From DASUAO01 sp035763745 (lineage in GTDB: Bacteria; Actinomycetota; Acidimicrobiia; IMCC26256; PALSA-555), in contig DASUAO010000043.1 of NCBI GenBank assembly GCA_035763745.1, forward strand, positions 1-64,000: DNA of 64,000 bases. The letters run 5' to 3'. Position 1 is the stretch's first letter. The number at the start of each line of letters is the position of its first letter. Of this stretch, positions 16,012 through 25,508 are shown piece by piece. The notes beneath the pieces were generated by a model. That model was not told where the DNA came from. It ran no database searches and was given only the letters and a program-made list of their open reading frames with translations. The translations under genes and the position numbers were made by a program.

Positions 16012-16872
16012 GTGCACACTCCCGAGCAGTCCCGTCATGGGATCCTGATGGACCCGGACGAGTTCCGCGCCAGCTACGAACGCACGTCGTTCAGGGTGCG
16101 CCACGACCTCGTCTCCCATCCGTTGCTCGCTGCCGAGGCGTTCACGGCCCTCGCATCGGAGATCCCCCCCGGCCACCTCGAGTACCTGGCGGGTCACCTC
16201 GGCGACCTCGCGCCGGACCATCGAACGGAGCTCGGCGGCGAGCCGACGGCGATGCTCCAACGGATCCATGACGCCGGGTCTGGCGCGGTGTGGGTGGCCT
16301 TCCATCGGCCCGAGGTGGTCCCGAAGTTCCAGGTCCTGCTCGACGAGATGCTCGACCCCATCGCCGAGCTCGTTCCAGCGATGGGTGCGCGAGAGTCCTA
16401 CCTGTTCATGAGCGGGCCGGATTGGTCGACGCCGTGTCACCGCGACCCTGAGCACAACTTCCTGCTGCAGATTCGGGGGACGAAGTCGGTGACCGTGGGT
16501 GAGTTCGTCGACGATGACACTCGGCATCGTGAGCTCGAGCGCAGCTACAGCCAGTCCGGCGTCTACTCCTCTTTCCGGCCCGCGCATCCGAAGGTCGTGG
16601 AGCTCGGGCCGGGCGACGGGCTGTACATCCCCCCGGACATGCTGCACCTCGCGCGCAACGGTCCAGAGCTGTCGATCTCGTACTCCGTGGCCTGGCGTCC
16701 ACCCGAGCTCGTGCGGACGGGTCGCGTCTACGAATTCAACGCCTGGCTCCGCGAGCACGGTCGAACGCCGACACCCCCGGGACGGAGCGTGTGGTTGGAC
16801 CGCCAGAAGGCAGGAATGGTGTGGGCTCGGTTGGGCGCGAAGCGGGTGTTCGGTCGCCGAGCGCGAGGCTGA
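16012..16872 (+). CDS. Cupin/JmjC-like Fe(II)/2OG oxygenase
   Basis: A 286-residue protein of the JmjC/cupin_8-like group. The iron site is visible as HRD in STPCHRDPEHNFLLQIRG (HxD) and a distal His in YIPPDMLHLARNG; the strand QIRGTKSVTVGEF between them is typical of the double-stranded beta-helix. The second GTG/ATG choices (for example ATG 16048) would remove the first 12 residues, so the exact start is uncertain. It follows the third ATP-grasp gene and mirrors the ATP-grasp/oxygenase pair at 4687-6812. It may hydroxylate an amino acid, peptide or aminoacyl-glycan; no substrate can be inferred. Confidence 0.75.
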   Translation: MHTPEQSRHGILMDPDEFRASYERTSFRVRHDLVSHPLLAAEAFTALASEIPPGHLEYLAGHLGDLAPDHRTELGGEPTAMLQRIHDAGSGAVWVAFHRPEVVPKFQVLLDEMLDPIAELVPAMGARESYLFMSGPDWSTPCHRDPEHNFLLQIRGTKSVTVGEFVDDDTRHRELERSYSQSGVYSSFRPAHPKVVELGPGDGLYIPPDMLHLARNGPELSISYSVAWRPPELVRTGRVYEFNAWLREHGRTPTPPGRSVWLDRQKAGMVWARLGAKRVFGRRARG

Positions 16873-16904
16873 CGCACTCGTCGGAATCCAGCCGGGACCC
16901 TCGG

Positions 16905-16910
16905 TAGACT
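16905..16910 (+). promoter_or_regulatory. -10 hexamer TAGACT of glyA
   Basis: Forty-four nt before the ATG, giving a leadered mRNA with the strong Shine-Dalgarno GGGAGG at about 16942. The leader includes a 10-codon GTG frame (16926-16958) whose stop overlaps the glyA start as ATGA. Confidence 0.45.
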
Positions 16911-16954
16911 GCCGAGAGCACGACCGTGAACGACGGACTCCGGGAGGCACCGAC

Positions 16955-18211
16955 ATGAGCGATCCCCGGGACGAGGTCGAGTCCGCTGACCCCACGATCG
17001 CCGACATCATCCGGCGCGAGGTCGAGCGCCAGAACACGACGATCCAGCTCATCGCCTCCGAGAACTTCACGTCGCCTGCCGTGCTCGCGGTCCAGGGCTC
17101 AGTGCTGACGAACAAGTACTCGGAGGGATATCCGGCCAAGCGCTACTACGGCGGAAACCTCGTCATCGACGAGGCCGAGGAGCTGGCGCGGCAACGGGCC
17201 TGCGAGCTGTTCGGTGCCGAGCACGCGAACGTCCAGCCGCACTCGGGTGCCAACGCGAACATGGCCGCCTACTTCGCGCTGCTCGATCCCGGCGACACGG
17301 TCATGGGGTTGCGCCTCGACCAGGGTGGGCACCTCACACACGGCTCGCCGGTCAACTTCAGCGGACGGCTGTACCGGTTCGTCAGCTACGGGGTCGACGA
17401 CGAGTCCGAGACCATCGACCACGAGGCGGTCGCCGCGATCGCGCGGGCCGAGCGACCCAAGCTCATCGTCGCCGGGGCCACCGCGTACCCGAGGACGATC
17501 GACTTCGCCGCGTTCCGCGCGATCGCCGACGAGGTCGGCGCGCTGCTCATGGTCGATGCCGCCCACATCGCAGGGTTGATCGCGGGTGGTGCCCATCCGT
17601 CGCCGGTCCCCTTCGCCGACGTCGTCACGTTCACCACGCACAAGACCCTCCGCGGCCCCCGCGCGGGGACCATCCTCTCGAAGGAGCAGTACGGCGCCGC
17701 GATCGACAAGGCCGTGTTCCCTGGCCTCCAGGGTGGACCGCTCATGCACGTGGTGGCCGCCAAGGCGGTCGCGTTCCTGCTCGCGGCGCAGCCGGAGTTC
17801 CGCGAGTACGCGGCGCAGATCGTTCGCAACGCGCGTGCGCTGTCCGACGCACTCACCGAGGAGGGGTTCCGCATCGTCTCGGGAGGTACCGACAACCACC
17901 TCATGCTCGTGGACCTGCGCCCCTTCGGCGTCAACGGGAAGGTCGCCCAGGAGGCGCTCGACCGCGCCGGCATCACGTGCAACAAGAACGCGATCCCCAA
18001 CGACCCTGAGAAGCCCTTCGTCACGAGTGGGCTCCGTCTCGGCACCGCGTCGGTCACGACTGCCGGGATGGGCGAACCGGAGATGACCGAGGTGGCGTCC
18101 CTGATCGCCAGGGTGCTGCGCGCTGCGGACGACGAGCAGGTCGCGGCCGAGGTGCTCGACACCGTGCACCGGCTCTGCTCGAAGTTCGTCCCGTATCCCG
18201 AGCTCGGGTGA
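16955..18211 (+). CDS. glyA: Serine hydroxymethyltransferase
   Basis: PLP enzyme interconverting serine and glycine with tetrahydrofolate, the main cellular source of one-carbon units; cytoplasmic homodimer or tetramer. The 418-residue length is normal. Seen: IQLIASENFTS, SEGYPAKRYYGG, ANVQPHSGANANMAAYFALL, VDAAHIAGLIAGG, and the PLP lysine Lys230 in VTFTTHKTLRGPRAG, with GLQGGPLMH downstream. ATG 16955 has GGGAGG 7 nt upstream. The neighbour is wecA and then the ATP synthase operon, an arrangement resembling actinomycete chromosomes. Confidence 0.97.
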   Translation: MSDPRDEVESADPTIADIIRREVERQNTTIQLIASENFTSPAVLAVQGSVLTNKYSEGYPAKRYYGGNLVIDEAEELARQRACELFGAEHANVQPHSGANANMAAYFALLDPGDTVMGLRLDQGGHLTHGSPVNFSGRLYRFVSYGVDDESETIDHEAVAAIARAERPKLIVAGATAYPRTIDFAAFRAIADEVGALLMVDAAHIAGLIAGGAHPSPVPFADVVTFTTHKTLRGPRAGTILSKEQYGAAIDKAVFPGLQGGPLMHVVAAKAVAFLLAAQPEFREYAAQIVRNARALSDALTEEGFRIVSGGTDNHLMLVDLRPFGVNGKVAQEALDRAGITCNKNAIPNDPEKPFVTSGLRLGTASVTTAGMGEPEMTEVASLIARVLRAADDEQVAAEVLDTVHRLCSKFVPYPELG

Positions 18212-18248
18212 GCCCGGTCGGCACCTCGGTCCGGCAGGGGAGCGGTGC

Positions 18249-19415
18249 ATGGTCGGCTACCTGACGGTCGGTGCCGTCGGAGCGATCACCACCTTCTTCG
18301 TCACCTTCGGGGTCCGGCGAATCGCGCCGAGGGTCGGCGCGATCGCGATGCCCGGACCCCGGTCGGTCCACGCCTACCCGACGCCGTCACTCGGCGGCGC
18401 AGGCATGTTCCTCGGGTTCTGTGCCGCGCTCGCGACCGCGTCGCAGCTCGACCAGTTCCGCCAGATGTTCGACTCGTCGTCGGAGCCCGTCGGGCTCGTC
18501 CTCGCCGCCGGCGTGATGTTCCTCGTCGGAGCGGTCGACGACGTCAGGGACGTCTCGCCCCCCGCGAAGATCAGCGGACAGGTGCTGGCCGCCAGCATCC
18601 TCTCGCTGTCCGGGATCACGATGCTGTACTTCCGCGTGCCCTTCGCCAGCCTCGACTACGTCGTGCTCTCACCCGACATGGCCGCGTTCGTGACCGTCGT
18701 GACCGTCGTCATCCTCGCCAACGCGATGAACCTCATCGACGGGCTCGACGGGCTCGCCACGGGAATCGTGATCATCGCGGGATCCGCGTTGTTCCTGTAC
18801 TCGGACCGGTTGCTGAAGGCCGGGTTGATCGACGGGTCGAATATCGCCCCGCTGATCGCGGTCATCTCGGTCGCCGTCTGCGTCGGGTTCCTGCCGCACA
18901 ACTTCAACCCGGCCCGCATCTTCATGGGTGACGCGGGCGCGATGTTCCTCGGCCTCCTGCTCGCGGTGACGACCATCACGATGGGCGGCCGCACGGCAGA
19001 CCAGTTCAGCGGTCAGACCTACTTCTTCTTCGCGCCACTCCTCATCCCGATCGTGATCCTCGCGGTGCCGCTGCTCGACACCGCGTTCTCGTTCCTGCGC
19101 CGGGTGGTGAGTGGACGGTCGTTCTCCGAGGCCGATCACGAGCACCTTCATCACCGGCTGATGCGCCTCGGCCACGGGCCCCGACGCACGGTCGCGATCC
19201 TGTGGGTCTGGACCGCGCTGGCGTCCGCGGCCGCGCTGATCCCGACCTACACGAACCGGGGGAACGCGCTGGTGCCGATCGCACTGGTCGGGCTCGCACT
19301 CCTCCTGTTCACCTACCTCCACCCCAGCGTGCGGGGCCGGGACGTCCCCGTGGAGCTCGTCGAGGACCCCGCGGCCCGGCGCGTGGCCCCCGAGGACGCC
19401 GGGACCCCGAGTTGA
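18249..19415 (+). CDS. wecA: WecA/Rfe-like polyprenyl-phosphate GlcNAc-1-phosphate transferase
   Basis: A 388-residue membrane enzyme of the MraY/WecA superfamily, moving a sugar-1-phosphate (usually GlcNAc-1-P from UDP-GlcNAc) onto polyprenyl phosphate to start lipid-linked glycan synthesis. About ten hydrophobic helices. Motifs: PSLGGAGMFLGF, FLVGAVDDVRDVSPPAK (Asp-Asp), ANAMNLIDGLDGLA, NFNPARIFMGDAGAMFLG and the cytoplasmic His motif DHEHLHHRLMRLGH. GGGGAG lies about 7 nt before ATG 18249. In mycobacteria the same gene precedes the atp operon and starts arabinogalactan linker synthesis; with the WbbL-like gene at 59843 that role is plausible here. Confidence 0.92.
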   Translation: MVGYLTVGAVGAITTFFVTFGVRRIAPRVGAIAMPGPRSVHAYPTPSLGGAGMFLGFCAALATASQLDQFRQMFDSSSEPVGLVLAAGVMFLVGAVDDVRDVSPPAKISGQVLAASILSLSGITMLYFRVPFASLDYVVLSPDMAAFVTVVTVVILANAMNLIDGLDGLATGIVIIAGSALFLYSDRLLKAGLIDGSNIAPLIAVISVAVCVGFLPHNFNPARIFMGDAGAMFLGLLLAVTTITMGGRTADQFSGQTYFFFAPLLIPIVILAVPLLDTAFSFLRRVVSGRSFSEADHEHLHHRLMRLGHGPRRTVAILWVWTALASAAALIPTYTNRGNALVPIALVGLALLLFTYLHPSVRGRDVPVELVEDPAARRVAPEDAGTPS

Positions 19416-19441
19416 CCGTTCCCCGGAGCGCCGGGTACTTT
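19412..19441 (+). promoter_or_regulatory. Predicted promoter of the ATP synthase operon (TTGACC-18-TACTTT)
   Basis: TTGACC at 19412-19417 (overlapping the wecA stop) and TACTTT at 19436-19441 with an 18-nt spacer: the only near-consensus -35/-10 pair I noticed in the window. It predicts a start near 19448 and a leader of about 60 nt that begins with an unusually A-rich patch. Confidence 0.6.
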
Positions 19442-19510
19442 GCGAAAACATTCACAAGCGCGTCGAGCAGTTCGGACGCGCTCCCGGGTCGAGCGAGGAG
19501 CGAGGCGGCG

Positions 19511-19846
19511 GTGAAGTCGCTCCGGTGGCAAGGAGCCCCAGGCTCCAACAACGATGCGCTGAGTCACGCCGTCGCGATGGTCATCGAGATCGTCCTCTTC
19601 GGGTTCGTCGGATCCTGGATCGACTCCCGAGCGGACACCCGACCGGTGTTCCTCCTCGTGTTCGGCGCAATGGGCGTCCTCGGAGCCTTCGCCTCGGCCT
19701 ACTACCGCTACGAGCGTCGGATGGCCGATCACGACGCCGGCAAGCCGTGGACGCGCCGCGAGGGTTCGACCATGGCCGCGTCGACGGTCGCCCGGTCCTC
19801 CGCCTCCACCTCGGCCCGGTCCCGTCGGACGGGAGCCGGCGCATGA
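19511..19846 (+). CDS. atpZ: AtpZ/AtpI-family ATP synthase accessory protein
   Basis: An 111-residue protein with two hydrophobic helices (AVAMVIEIVLFGFVGSWID and VFLLVFGAMGVLGAFASAYY), the layout of AtpZ/AtpQ-type small proteins encoded at the head of F-type ATPase operons. It probably helps assembly or ion supply (family knowledge). GTG 19511 has AGGAG/GAGG 5-10 nt upstream and follows the predicted operon promoter; a TTG at 19412 in the same frame lies inside the -35 element and is unlikely. A long Ser/Arg-rich C-terminal tail follows the helices. Overlaps atpI by 4 nt. Confidence 0.78.
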   Translation: MKSLRWQGAPGSNNDALSHAVAMVIEIVLFGFVGSWIDSRADTRPVFLLVFGAMGVLGAFASAYYRYERRMADHDAGKPWTRREGSTMAASTVARSSASTSARSRRTGAGA

Positions 19847-20286
19847 CCGACACCCCGGAGCCGGTTGAGATCGAGTCCCGGATCGCGCGTGACCTCGCGA
19901 AGAAGGCTGCGATCGCCGCACCGATCCTCGTCGTCGGGATCGGCGCGTGGCGTGGCGTCGACGCCGGTGCTGCCGTCGCGCTCGCCTTCGCCGTCGTGGT
20001 CGCGAACTTCCTCGCCTCGGCGGCGCTGCTGGCCTGGACGGCTCGGCGGACACCCGAGCTGCTCATGGGGGTCGCGATGATGAGCTTCATCGGGCGTCTG
20101 GTGCTCATCACTGCGATCGGAGTCGGGATCAAGGCACTCGATATCGTCGACTGGCCGGTCTTCTGCATCACGCTGGTCGTCGGCTACCTCGGTCTCCTCT
20201 TCTGGGAGATGCGCTCGATCTCTCTCTCGTTGGCCTCGCCTGGCCTCAAGCCCAGGCCCAGCACGCACGCAGGAGTGGACAGGTGA
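19843..20286 (+). CDS. atpI: AtpI-like ATP synthase subunit I
   Basis: A 147-residue protein with four hydrophobic helices after a charged N-terminus (RIARDLAKKAAIAAPILVV). Size and position immediately before atpB match subunit I, which assists c-ring assembly and is not part of the finished enzyme. The start ATG overlaps the atpZ stop (ATGA) and the stop overlaps the atpB start (GTGA), so the three are translationally coupled. Sequence identity to well-studied AtpI is low by eye; the assignment rests on topology and context. Confidence 0.75.
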   Translation: MTDTPEPVEIESRIARDLAKKAAIAAPILVVGIGAWRGVDAGAAVALAFAVVVANFLASAALLAWTARRTPELLMGVAMMSFIGRLVLITAIGVGIKALDIVDWPVFCITLVVGYLGLLFWEMRSISLSLASPGLKPRPSTHAGVDR

Positions 20287-21065
20287 ACGTGTTCGTCGCT
20301 GAGCTGCTGCCGAACATCAACGAGCTCTTCTCCTGGAAGGGCCTCTTCAACGAGCACACGCTCCTCGAGTTCAACAAGACCGCGGCGATGGCGTTCGTCT
20401 CGACGTTCATGTGCATCGGGCTCTTCTGGATCGGGAGCCGTCGTCAGGCGCTGGTGCCGACCGGGGTGCAGAACGTCGCCGAAGCCGGCTACGAGGCGAT
20501 CGAGGAGAACATCAGCGTCGCCGCGATGGGCGAGGACGGGAAGGGCTGGACACCGTTCTTCGCGGCGATGTTCTTCTGGATCTTCTTCATCAACATCTGG
20601 TCGATCGTCCCGTTCATCTACTTCCCGGCGACATCGCGGCTCGCCATCCCGGTGTTCCTCGCGTTGGTGAGCTGGTTGACGTTCATCGTCACCGGATTCG
20701 TCAAGCAGGGCCCGAAGTACTTCTTCTCCAACATCAACCCTCCCGGCGTCCCGTTCGCGCTGAAGTTCCTCGTCGTTCCGATCGAGTTCTTCTCGAAGTA
20801 CCTCGTGCGACCGTTCTCGCTCGCAGTACGACTCTTCGCCAACATGACCGCGGGCCACGTGCTCCTTGCGATCTTCGCGATCATGACCAACGAGCTGCTG
20901 ATCGTCCGCAACAGCGGTCTCTACCAGGCCCTGTTCGCACCGCTGCCGTTCCTCGGCCTCGTCGCCTTCACCGCCTTCGAGCTCCTGGTGGCGGTGCTCC
21001 AGGCCTACATCTTCACCATTCTCACCGCGGTGTACATCAACGAGTCCGTGCACCCGGAACACTGA
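20283..21065 (+). CDS. atpB: ATP synthase F0 subunit a
   Basis: A 260-residue proton-channel subunit of the F0 sector. Five or more helices; the key helix contains the essential Arg in RPFSLAVRLFANMTAGHVLL, and the last helix has AFTAFELLVAVLQAYIFTILTAVYI with the conserved Glu/Gln. The N-terminus (FVAELLPNINELFSW) faces outside. GTG 20283 overlaps the atpI stop by 4 nt. All residues expected of a working proton half-channel appear present. Confidence 0.96.
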   Translation: MNVFVAELLPNINELFSWKGLFNEHTLLEFNKTAAMAFVSTFMCIGLFWIGSRRQALVPTGVQNVAEAGYEAIEENISVAAMGEDGKGWTPFFAAMFFWIFFINIWSIVPFIYFPATSRLAIPVFLALVSWLTFIVTGFVKQGPKYFFSNINPPGVPFALKFLVVPIEFFSKYLVRPFSLAVRLFANMTAGHVLLAIFAIMTNELLIVRNSGLYQALFAPLPFLGLVAFTAFELLVAVLQAYIFTILTAVYINESVHPEH

Positions 21066-21093
21066 TCGACCGGCACACAAGGAGAGCAAACGC

Positions 21094-21339
21094 GTGTTGC
21101 ACACCCTGATCAACCTCGCAGCCACCGACCCCGGTGAGCTCCAGAGCGGCCTCGCCTCGGTGGGGTACGGCCTTGCGGCGATCGGCCCGGGCATCGGTAT
21201 CGGCTACCTCGTCGGGCAGTCGGTGCAGGCCATGGCCCGTCAGCCCGAGATGGCCGGGCAGGTCCGCACGACGATGTTCCTGGGCATCGCGTTCGCCGAG
21301 GCGCTCGCGCTCATCGGCTTCGTCCTCAAGTTCATCTGA
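21094..21339 (+). CDS. atpE: ATP synthase F0 subunit c
   Basis: An 81-residue hairpin proteolipid forming the rotor ring. Helix 1 carries the Gly-rich GPGIGIGYLVG; the polar loop is ARQPE (48-52); helix 2 carries the ion-carrying Glu69 in IAFAEALALIGF. No Ser/Thr follows the Glu, which favours protons over sodium (inference from known sodium-type c-rings). GTG 21094 is preceded by AAGGAG at about 21079-21084, a strong Shine-Dalgarno fitting the high copy number of this subunit. Confidence 0.96.
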   Translation: MLHTLINLAATDPGELQSGLASVGYGLAAIGPGIGIGYLVGQSVQAMARQPEMAGQVRTTMFLGIAFAEALALIGFVLKFI

Positions 21340-21386
21340 TCCGCTCCATCCGAGGACGTCTCGAAGACAGAGGGAGGAAGCGCGAG

Positions 21387-22100
21387 ATGCGCATCCGCAG
21401 ATTCCTGGTCGCCGGGCTCATCGCAGCCGTCGGTGTCCTGGCCGTACAAGGTGTCGCCGGCGCTGCAGAAGAGCCGGAAGGAGACCCCGGGGTGAAGGTC
21501 GGCTTTCACCTCGTCGAGTGCGTCGAGCACGCGCTGGAGGACAACGCCGAGGCGATCGAGAAGAATCGCTACGACGACTTCGAGAACGACCTCGAGAACT
21601 GCAAGAAGGCGCCGAGCCTCTTCACGCCCGAGCCCGCCGAGCTCCTCTGGGGTTCCGTCGCGTTCGCCATCGTGGCCTTCATGCTCATCAAGTTCGCCTT
21701 CCCGGCGCTCAAGAAGGGGATGAAGGCGCGCGAGGAGAAGATCCGCAGCGACCTCGAGGGCGCCGAGAAGGCCCGTCTCGACGCCGAAACCGAGCGGGCC
21801 AGCTACACGGCCCAGCTCGGTGACGCCCGGGGCGAGGCCAACCGCATCGTGGAGGAGGCGCGGGTTGCCGCCGAACGAGTGCGCGCCGACGTCATGGCCA
21901 AGGCCGAGGCGGACGCAGCCGAGACCCGTCAGCGCGCCGCGGAGGACGTTCGCCTCGCTCGCGAGCGGGCGATGAGCGATCTCCAGGCCCAGGTCGGCGA
22001 CATCTCGATCGGGCTCGCCGAGAAGATCGTCGAGCGCAACCTCGACCCGGCGGCCCAGCGCGACCTGGTCGAGAGCTACATCAACTCCGTAGGGGACTGA
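21387..22100 (+). CDS. atpF: ATP synthase F0 subunit b with N-terminal signal-like extension
   Basis: A 237-residue peripheral-stalk subunit, longer than the usual 160-190. Residues 1-27 look like a signal peptide (MRIRRFLVAGLIAAVGVLAV...AGA). Residues 28-85 are an acidic, probably external segment with Cys45 and Cys72. Residues 86-107 are the normal membrane anchor (LLWGSVAFAIVAFMLIKFAF), and the rest is the charged coiled coil (AREEKIRSDLEGAEKARLDA...) ending in the delta-binding region. GAGGGAGG precedes the start closely. The extension is the odd part: standard b subunits begin directly with the anchor. It could be cleaved or give a disulfide-stabilised outer cap. Confidence 0.92.
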   Translation: MRIRRFLVAGLIAAVGVLAVQGVAGAAEEPEGDPGVKVGFHLVECVEHALEDNAEAIEKNRYDDFENDLENCKKAPSLFTPEPAELLWGSVAFAIVAFMLIKFAFPALKKGMKAREEKIRSDLEGAEKARLDAETERASYTAQLGDARGEANRIVEEARVAAERVRADVMAKAEADAAETRQRAAEDVRLARERAMSDLQAQVGDISIGLAEKIVERNLDPAAQRDLVESYINSVGD

Positions 22101-22102
22101 CG

Positions 22103-22645
22103 ATGGCGGATCGCGAGCACGCGGCCGGGAAGGTCGAGGCGTACGCCCTGGCCATGCTCGGTGTCGCGCGTGCCGAGGGGCACCTCGGGGGCGTCGAGGA
22201 CGACGTGTTCCGCTTCGCCCGCACGTTCGAGTCGAACGACGACCTCCGCATGGCGCTCACGGATCCCGCCCTCCCCATCGAGCGTCGGATCGCCGTGATC
22301 GACGAGCTGATGGGGAACAAGGCGCTCCCGACGAGCACGGCACTGGTGTCCCTGGTCGTCGGCGGGGGCCAGGCTTCCGATCTCCCGGCGATCATCGACC
22401 GGTTCGTCGAGCTCGCCGCCACCGAGCGCGAGCACGAGGTGGCCGAGGTCCGCAGCGCGATCGCACTCGACGAGGACCAGATCACGCGCCTTGCCGCGGC
22501 GCTCGGCAAGGCGACTGGCAAGGACGTCGAGGTGAAGGTCACGATCGATCCGAGCGTGCTCGGCGGGATCGTCGCCCGAGTGGGCGACACCGTCATCGAC
22601 GGCTCGGTGCGCCACAGGCTCGACCAACTGAAAGAACAGCTGTGA
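22103..22645 (+). CDS. atpH: ATP synthase F1 subunit delta
   Basis: A 180-residue subunit joining the b-stalk to the alpha3beta3 head. It has the N-terminal helical domain (GKVEAYALAMLGVARAEG...), the family PALPIERRIAVIDELMG and the C-terminal VKVTIDPSVLGGIVARVGDTVIDGS signature. Two nt separate it from atpF. Here delta is separate; in mycobacteria it is fused to a b-like protein, so this lineage keeps the ancestral arrangement. Confidence 0.95.
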   Translation: MADREHAAGKVEAYALAMLGVARAEGHLGGVEDDVFRFARTFESNDDLRMALTDPALPIERRIAVIDELMGNKALPTSTALVSLVVGGGQASDLPAIIDRFVELAATEREHEVAEVRSAIALDEDQITRLAAALGKATGKDVEVKVTIDPSVLGGIVARVGDTVIDGSVRHRLDQLKEQL

Positions 22646-22660
22646 ACACGACGTCCGTGC

Positions 22661-22763
22661 GTCGCAGCGGCACCCGCAGCAACGCGGAGGGTGCTCGCCG
22701 GCAAGCGACAGTCCCGAAGGGCGGCGCCGGGCATCCCGGCGCCGGGAGAGCGAGCGAGAACAC
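22661..22763 (+). promoter_or_regulatory. Predicted structured leader element before atpA
   Basis: Three stems can be drawn: P1 GTCGC (22661-22665) with GCGAC (22705-22709); P2 GCACCC (22670-22675) with GGGTGC (22689-22694) around a 13-nt loop GCAGCAACGCGGA; P3, a 9-bp stem 22723-22731 with 22735-22743 and a CAT loop. GAGCGAGCGAG then leads to the atpA ATG. A matching element precedes atpG. Function unknown; it could control atpA translation or protect the mRNA. Confidence 0.55.
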
Positions 22764-24377
<1,614 letters not shown>

Positions 24378-24401
24378 TCAGCGCATCCGGCCCCGGGGCT
24401 T

Positions 24402-24505
24402 CTCGTCGCGGCGCGGCAACCGCAGCGCAGCGGAGGTTGCCCGCCAGCGAGGGAGTGCCCGCGGGCCGGGTATCCCGGCCCGCAACGAGCGAGCGAGGAA
24501 AGTAG
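24402..24505 (+). promoter_or_regulatory. Predicted structured leader element before atpG
   Basis: Same layout as the element before atpA, with changed pairing bases: P1 CTCGT (24402-24406) with GCGAG (24447-24451); P2 GGCAACC (24415-24421) with GGTTGCC (24435-24441) around the 13-nt loop GCAGCGCAGCGGA; P3, a 10-bp stem 24461-24470 with 24474-24483 and a TAT loop; then GAGCGAGCGAG and the Shine-Dalgarno GAGGAAAG before ATG 24506. Confidence 0.55.
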
Positions 24506-25465
24506 ATGGCTGGTGGTCAGGAACGGATCCTGCGGAGGCGAATCCGCACGGTCCAGTCCACGAAGAAGATCACCCGCGCGATGGAGCTCATCGCCGCGAG
24601 CCGGATCGTGCGCGCCCAAGCGCGGGTGCACGCCGCGGTTCCCTACAGTGAGACGATCACCGAGGTGGTCCGGGACCTCGCCGCGGCCGGTGCCGGCTCC
24701 AACAGCCCGCTCCTCAAGCCCCGCCCCGAGATCCGCCGGGTGGCGCACGTCGTGATCGCCGCCGACCGCGGCCTGTGCGGTGGGTACAACTCGTCGGTGA
24801 TCCGCGCCGCCGAGGGTGCGATGCGCGAGCACGCGGTGCACGGGCGCGACTACGCGCTCATCACCGTCGGTCGGAAGGCCGAGGGCTACTTCCGCTACCG
24901 CGACTTCCGGATCGACGAAGTCTTCTCGGGCTTCTCCGACCAGCCCACCTACGAGGACGCGCGTTCGATCGCGCACGCGGTCGAGCGCCCGTTCCTCTCG
25001 GGCGACTACGACCTCGTGGAGCTGATCTACACGCGCTTCGTGACGGCCGGCAACCAGGAGGTCGTCGTCCGCCCGTTGATGCCGCTCGACACCGAGACCC
25101 TCGAGGGGGGCGATGCCCGTCCTGAAGCGCTCCCTGACGGCTCCTCGGCACCGACCTACGAGTTCGAGCCGTCGCCGGACGCGATCCTCGACCGCCTGCT
25201 CCCTCGGTACGCCGAAGCGCGCGTCTACGCGGCGCTCCTCAACGCGGCGGCGTCGGAGCACGCCGCCCGCCAGCGCGCGATGAAGGCGGCGACCGACAAC
25301 GCCGACGATCTCATCACGAGCCTCGCCCGCGTCATGAACCGCGCCCGCCAGGACTCCATCACCTCCGAGATCATGGAGATCGTGGGTGGTGCCGAAGCGC
25401 TGAAAGGCGCCGGTGCCGTCGAACACGAGCGCTTCGACTTCGCGTCTGCCGCGGCCGACGCCTGA
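24506..25465 (+). CDS. atpG: ATP synthase F1 subunit gamma
   Basis: A 319-residue central-shaft subunit. The N-terminal coiled-coil helix is RRRIRTVQSTKKITRAMELIAASRI, the middle domain has HVVIAADRGLCGGYNSSVIRAAE, and the C-terminal helix ends with SLARVMNRARQDSITSEIMEIVGGAEAL. Residues around 200-225 (ETLEGGDARPEALPDGSSAP) form an insert relative to short gamma subunits, similar in place to actinomycete gamma insertions linked with latency of ATP hydrolysis (inference). GAGGAAAG precedes the ATG. Confidence 0.96.
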   Translation: MAGGQERILRRRIRTVQSTKKITRAMELIAASRIVRAQARVHAAVPYSETITEVVRDLAAAGAGSNSPLLKPRPEIRRVAHVVIAADRGLCGGYNSSVIRAAEGAMREHAVHGRDYALITVGRKAEGYFRYRDFRIDEVFSGFSDQPTYEDARSIAHAVERPFLSGDYDLVELIYTRFVTAGNQEVVVRPLMPLDTETLEGGDARPEALPDGSSAPTYEFEPSPDAILDRLLPRYAEARVYAALLNAAASEHAARQRAMKAATDNADDLITSLARVMNRARQDSITSEIMEIVGGAEALKGAGAVEHERFDFASAAADA

Positions 25466-25508
25466 CCCTCGCAACCCCCAACGTGCACGCGCACACCAGG
25501 AGCATCCG

